Shown here: positions 7,485 through 11,631 of the stretch, in pieces
Position numbering within the stretch: position 1 is the first letter of the stretch
Layout: the number at the start of each line of letters is the position of its first letter
NCBI GenBank assembly: GCA_027596945.1
Contig: JADGJH010001155.1
Span: 1 to 11,631, forward strand
Length of the DNA stretch: 11,631 nucleotides
Source of the DNA: Physocladia obscura
Lineage: Eukaryota; Chytridiomycota; Chytridiomycetes; Chytridiales; Chytriomycetaceae
Direction of reading: 5' to 3'
Position numbers and translations under genes: made by a program
Notes under the pieces: model-generated
Seen by the model: only the letters and a program-made list of their open reading frames with translations
Databases searched by the model: none
What the model was told of the DNA's origin: nothing

Positions 7485-7734
7485 TTTTGTTTTTCTAATT
7501 TTTTTATTTTTTTCTCTGTTCTTAAAAATACCCTTTTCATGGTAGCAAAATGGTGGCAACAGCTGTGTCCTTCAGCTATTTTTTTGATGCCCTCCAACAA
7601 AATAGTAAGAACCAATAAAGAAACTCGTGGAAAGTTCTTTTTCGTCCGATTTTTATTTTTGGTTGTCGGCCAATCAAATCAACCAATAGAAATTTCCCAC
7701 AAAACTTGATCAAAAAAAACCCTCCCACGCAAGA
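7485..7734. promoter_or_regulatory. Divergent promoter shared by carbonic anhydrase and calnexin
   Basis: The 250 bp between the two divergent start codons contain three CCAAT boxes on the plus strand (7612-7616, 7670-7674, 7683-7687), the likely binding sites of a HAP/NF-Y-type complex. The carbonic anhydrase side is A/T-rich. A CCACG lies at 7725-7729, just before the calnexin ATG. Sharing one short region suggests possible joint regulation, which is inference. Confidence 0.6.
7683..7701 (+). promoter_or_regulatory. ERSE-like element CCAAT-N9-CCACA
   Basis: CCAAT, exactly nine bases, then CCACA lies 34-52 bp upstream of the calnexin start codon. The animal endoplasmic-reticulum stress element is CCAAT-N9-CCACG, so only the last base differs. 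Calnexin is a known ER-stress target in several eukaryotes. Whether this fungus uses such an element is not known. Confidence 0.35.
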
Positions 7735-9838
7735 ATGAAGTTTTCGCAGCTTGTAACGTTAACGCTAACTCTGGTGGCCGCATTTGTCCGTGCTGATAGC
7801 GATGAACATGTTGATACTGATGCGGAAGCAACCGTGCAAGCGCCGCCTGCTGTGTTCAAGGTTTCTTTCCTTTCCCTTTCCTTTTTATTTTTTTTATTTT
7901 TTTACTTTCGTGTTTATAACAGCCAACGACAATCTCGGGAGTGTTTGTCGAGCAATTTGTGACGCCGAAAAGCAAAGGCAGCGTGTGGATTCCTTCCGAG
8001 GCAAAAAAAGTTGTTGACGGAATCGAGGATGACGAATTACTCAAGTTCCGCGGTGCTTGGAGCATTGAAGAAGCGTCTGTTTTGCCGTCAATCAAATCCG
8101 ATTTGGGTCTTGTTGTCAAGACTCCGGCTGCCCACCACGTAAAATTCTCCCTGTCAAATATTGCTAAAATCTTCAGCTTCTAAATATAATATCTCTGTTT
8201 TCACCCGACAGGCGATCTCGGCGGCTTTTCCTTCTCCATTTGATACCAAAGACTCTACTTTTGTTGCTCAGTACGTGGCCCTATTTCTTTGCTATTTTTC
8301 CATGTTGAACAAAAAGCATAACAGATATGAAGTTAAGCTTCAAAACGGTCTCGAATGCGGCGGCGCGTACATGAAACTGCTCACCTACGACACTTCTTTC
8401 ACTCCTGCCGCCTTCTCCGACAAATCTCCCTACACAATCATGTTTGGTCCAGACAGATGCGGCTCCACAAACAAAGTGCACTTTATCTTCCGTCACAAAA
8501 ACCCAAAAACTGGCGTTATTGAAGAAAAGCACCTCAACTCCCCTGGCACGGCTAAAATAGATAAACTTACTAACGTCTACACCCTGGTTGTCCGTCCTGA
8601 TAATTCGTTTGACGTGTTGATTAATGATGAAAGTGTAAAGAGTGGTAATTTGCTCGAGGACTTCACTCCGGCTGTCAACCCACCAAAATGTACGTGAAAG
8701 GCCTTATTAGCGAAGTGAATTAACTAAAGTACAGAAATCGACTGTGGAGAAAACAAAAGAAAACAAACGAACAAAACCCTCAATCTGCTTCTATTTTTTC
8801 GTTTGTTCATGTGTTACTTACTTAATGCTGGATTTTTCAGTGATTGATGACCCAGAAGACTCAAAGCCAGAAGATTGGGTCGACGTTGCACGTATTTCCG
8901 ACCCAGACGCGCGTAAGCCAGATGACTGGGATGAAACAGCACCCCGTGAAATCATAGACGAAGATGCCACGGTAGTCAACTAATTAATAATTGATACATT
9001 AAATGCAAAACAAAAAAAAAAAGATTCCAGACGACTGGCTTGCCAATGAACCTAAATCAATTTCAGATCCAGACTCAACAAAACCTGAGGACTGGGACGA
9101 CGAAGAAGACGGTGAATGGACCGCACCGACCGTCGAAAACCCGAAATGCGCCGATGTAAGTGGATGCGGACCGTGGTCGAAACCATTGAAACCGAATCCT
9201 GCGTACAAAGGAAAATGGAAGGCGCCTTTGATTGACAACCCGGCGTACAAGGGCGCATGGGCTCCTCGCAAGATTGAAAACCCTGACTGGTTTGAGGACA
9301 AGCAGCCTAGCAATTTCGGCAAAATCGGCGCGATCGGATTTGAGTTGTGGACTATGCAAAATGGAATTCTGTTTGACAATATCTATATTGGAGACAGCGA
9401 AGAGGACGCGAAGACGTTGCGTAAAGAGACTTGGGCCGTGAAGCATAAGATTGAGTCTGAACAAGAAGCCAAAAACAAGCCAGCTGTGAGTTTTATTTAT
9501 TTTTCATAATATTTTATTTTTTGTTCATTTTTGCTTTTGTGGCTTGTCGAAATTAGCAGGACTCCTCGCCAGAAGACGATTCCAATAAATCCACCATCCA
9601 GAAACTGATTAGCCGCGCAAACGCATTCCGCACCCGTATCTACAAACTGGCATTCCGATTGTATTCTGTTGGAGACTACACTGATGCTATCACGGAACAT
9701 CCAGCAGAGTTTGCAACAATTGTCTTTTGTGTTGTTTACCTGCTGTATACTCTCAGTACACTGGTTCAGACTATCCTAGGGCTGTTTAAGAGCACACCCG
9801 TTGTGGCTGCGGAAGAGTCGAAAGCAAAGACTGAATGA
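7735..9838 (+). CDS. cnx1: Calnexin, ER membrane lectin chaperone, 7 exons
   Basis: Binds monoglucosylated N-glycoproteins in the ER lumen and retains them for folding. Exons 7735-7860, 7923-8138, 8212-8270, 8325-8689, 8841-8971, 9024-9485 and 9560-9838 join in phase to 545 residues, normal for the family. A signal peptide (residues 1-20, cleavage after VRA) precedes the lectin domain, with Cys145-Cys179 as the expected disulfide and sugar-site residues in AYMK (148-151), PYTIMFG (169-175) and GFELW (Glu407). The P-domain has four type-1 repeats ([24 protein letters not shown], a variant at [17 protein letters not shown]), then type-2 repeats ([16 protein letters not shown]), with a second Cys pair at 341/347. 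One membrane helix (about 503-529) is followed by a short tail ending KAKTE. Introns are 62, 73, 54, 151, 52 and 74 nt; the fifth ends in AAAAAG. The last acceptor is a TAGCAG tandem, which would add or drop one Gln. Confidence 0.96.
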
Positions 9839-9916
9839 GGAAATGCAGATGTTTTTTTTTGTATGTGTTGGGAAAAAAAAAAAAGAGAATATTATTTTGT
9901 TCTGTTTGTATTAAAA
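9839..9916. other. Short gap between convergent genes
   Basis: 78 bp of T-rich then A-rich sequence (T10 and A12 runs) between the calnexin stop and the stop of the leftward TPR-like gene. No perfect AATAAA is seen on either strand here. Confidence 0.5.
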
Positions 9917-11283
9917 TCATGGATTTTCGTGCAAGTCTGCAATTTGCGCCACAGCAATTTTGGCATACGAATCGTCAGATCCATATCGTTCAACCACAAA
10001 TCTTTCAAGACTACGCCAAGTTTCCAACGAGTCACTAACTCGCCCCAAATCAGTATAAACTTTGGCCCTTGTTGCTCTCAACCAAATCTCTGCCTTATAG
10101 TGAAGCTTTGAAACAGGGAAAACGCGATTAAACAACGGTAAAGCTTCTTGAGCCCAAGCGCCTGATAAACCATCGCAAGCCCCAAACACTGTTCCATAAA
10201 CTGCGTTGAAGAATCCGCAAAAATTGCACCATCTGCCGTCACCAAAACATGGAGTGCGTCATCTACAGAGCCCAAGAATAAAAGGCAAATGCCGTAACAA
10301 CACTTCAAAATGTCTGTACCTGCCGTCCTGTCTCCGAAACTATGGATTGTTTCGTAGGAGCTTTCTAGCAGGGGCAGCGCAATTTTATATTCACCGTTGA
10401 AAAAGTGAACCAAGCCATAGAGAAGATCACGGTAGGCACATAAAATTATGGAACCGTTGCTTTTTGGAGCAAAGAACGAAACTGCATTTGGAATGATGGC
10501 AAGTTTGTTGACAATTGAGAGCGCCTTATCGTACTGTTCCATGAAAATGTACAAAGTTGCAAGAATAGTTTGAATGCTAGCGTTCGGCAGGATTTGAAGA
10601 TATCCGACTCTGGAGTTTGCAAATAATAAAAGAGTCTCTAACTTTTCAAACTGTCGCATATACAGATAGTTTTCGGCCCAGTTTGAATAAATTTGCAATA
10701 CATAACCGTTTTTAGATCCAAACGTTTTCTCACAAAGAGGTGTCCATTTCGAATATATTTCGTTGGCCTTTTCAAACTCTTTGCAAAAGCAATACGAAAA
10801 CGCCAACCTTTTGATAATATCCACATTGAAAATAGTCAGATTGTCCCCTCGGATGTTGGGAAAAAATCTTTCATAAATAGCTGCTGCTTTCTTGTATTCC
10901 CGTAAGATTCAACGAAAGTAAATACTCAGAAAAAATAGAAACTACAAACCTGCGAAACTGTAAAATTCACCCATTCGAAAGACATAAACTTCACAATAAA
11001 ATGGATTATCTGTAGTTTGATCAAGTAGACTAAGAGTATCAATCATCCAATTTCTAAATGCATCTTTTATGATAGAGTCAGCCCTGGGAACTCCACCTCT
11101 TCCATTAATATTCAATTGTGTTTGAATAACTTGGAAAATATTCTCGCAGTCAGACGGTTTGAAAGACTTGCACTTATCAATGCTGATTTTGTGCATTATC
11201 TGCCCCGGTTTTTTGTTTTTCAGGTCTGCCATATCTTGAGCAAACCTGATCATTTCAGCTTGTGTCATTGTCATCGTCAGCAT
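9917..11283 (-). pseudogene. TPR-like helical-repeat protein with an apparent -1 frameshift
   Basis: Starts at ATG 11283 with an in-frame stop just upstream. Exon 11283-10950 ends in GCAG/GTTTGT; the best acceptor in phase is the first CAG of a CAGCAGCAG run (intron 10949-10884, 66 nt). The second exon reads in one frame from 10883 (AAIYERFFPNIRGDN) through many paired helices typical of tetratricopeptide repeats, for example CKEFEKANEIYSKW, FMEQYDKALSIVNKL, FNGEYKIALPLLESSY and CLGLAMVYQALG. At the GGG of 10155-10153 this frame decays, while the frame one base back continues the same repeat (AQEALPLFNRVF, then ATRAKVYTDLGRVSDSLETW) to the stop at 9917-9919. One base missing from a G-run would explain this. 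Restoring continuity gives about 433 residues. It may be a recent pseudogene or, equally, an intact gene with a homopolymer sequencing error. The specific role is unknown; TPRs generally mediate protein-protein contacts. Confidence 0.68.
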
Positions 11284-11414
11284 ACTCTTCTACCCTTGCG
11301 AAGAAAGCAAAAACAGATGATGGTTTGTCTGTTTTTATGTTATTTACTTTTATTTAAATTCAAATCTCTCAGAATCGCCCATGTTGTCTTTGTCATCTTC
11401 TTCTTCTTCCGCAC

Positions 11415-11521
11415 CGCCTGCTGTCGATGGCATGGTATGGCACTTTCTGTTGTTCCACGGTGTCAAGAGACCCTGGACAAAAGTGCTGCTCGTAGAATGC
11501 ATCCTCTGTTCCCTCAACCAT
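11415..11521 (-). CDS. Candidate 5' exon (N-terminus) of the TPR-like gene
   Basis: A minus-strand frame opens at ATG 11521, the first ATG after an in-frame stop, and encodes MVEGTEDAFYEQHFCPGSLD followed by TVEQQKVPYHAIDSR, with coding-like composition. A possible donor CG/GTGCGG (11414) is in phase with an acceptor just before the ATG at 11283, which would give SRRMLTMTMTQ. Alternatives are the donor AAA/GTGCCA with TAG/AAG, or a separate small gene, since a neighbouring frame encodes an acidic stretch (AEEEEDDKDNMGDSERFEFK) that ends at a TAA overlapping AATAAA. The intron would hold the pyrimidine-rich sequence near 11292-11310. Beyond 11522 to the window end I see only AT-rich sequence without a gene. 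Confidence 0.33.
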
Positions 11522-11631
11522 CGTTTTATCTAGTCAGTCATTCGCATCCAACACTGTTAAAATTCCATGACCAGTGGCAACAGTCTGGAATAATTCATTG
11601 CCAAATAAAATAATCCATCCATTTTTTGTGT

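Noticed and set aside
9003..9023. ATG at 9004 as an independent start for the second half of calnexin
   Set aside because: It lies inside a 52-nt intron between in-phase conserved P-domain repeats; splicing explains the layout better.
8999..9464. Long minus-strand frames opposite calnexin exon 6
   Set aside because: Antisense of the conserved repetitive P-domain; its repeats create open frames on the other strand.
11116..11613. 165-codon open frame on the plus strand at the right end
   Set aside because: It is the antisense of the TPR-like exon and its upstream region; composition (runs of Phe, Leu, Cys) is that of a shadow frame and no domain is recognisable.

Overview
The window looks like nuclear DNA of a fungus. 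Four protein genes are cut by short spliceosomal introns (about 52-151 nt, GT...AG), start codons sit in A-rich context, and the gene set (calnexin, a mitochondrial-type beta-carbonic anhydrase, a C2H2 zinc-finger protein) is eukaryotic. An early-diverging, chytrid-like fungus is my best guess; the sequence alone does not prove the phylum. I see no tRNA, rRNA, CRISPR array or prokaryotic operon.

Layout. 1-319 (+) is the decayed edge of a Tc1/mariner-IS630-type transposase, followed by AT-rich sequence with one doubtful minus-strand reading frame (344-700). 1163-2459 (-) is a C2H2 zinc-finger gene in three exons. 2460-3635 is about 1.2 kb with no convincing gene but several short inverted repeats, including a run of hairpins at 3463-3561 ending in a T-run. 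3636-4526 (-) is an intronless NmrA/QorB-type NAD(P)H:quinone oxidoreductase, probably stress or redox related. 4527-5135 is a divergent promoter region holding an 18-nt direct repeat and two inverted repeats. 5136-6110 (+) is a two-exon gene of unknown function. 6213-7484 (-) is a five-exon beta-carbonic anhydrase with a likely mitochondrial leader. It shares a 250-bp divergent promoter with 7735-9838 (+), a seven-exon calnexin. 9917-11283 (-) is a TPR-like helical-repeat protein with an apparent single-base frameshift. A possible upstream exon of it lies at 11415-11521.

The genes do not form a pathway. The most informative observations are: (1) the divergent promoter next to calnexin carries three CCAAT boxes, one arranged as CCAAT-N9-CCACA, close to the animal ER-stress element; (2) part of that promoter is 23/26 identical to the 3' coding end of the qorB-like gene 4 kb away, with two of the three differences synonymous; (3) several introns appear to end in purine-rich AAAG sites; (4) the TPR gene is broken at a G-run; (5) two competing 3' splice sites in the zinc-finger gene would rebuild or rewire its first finger. 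I found no clear new defence or catalytic system.
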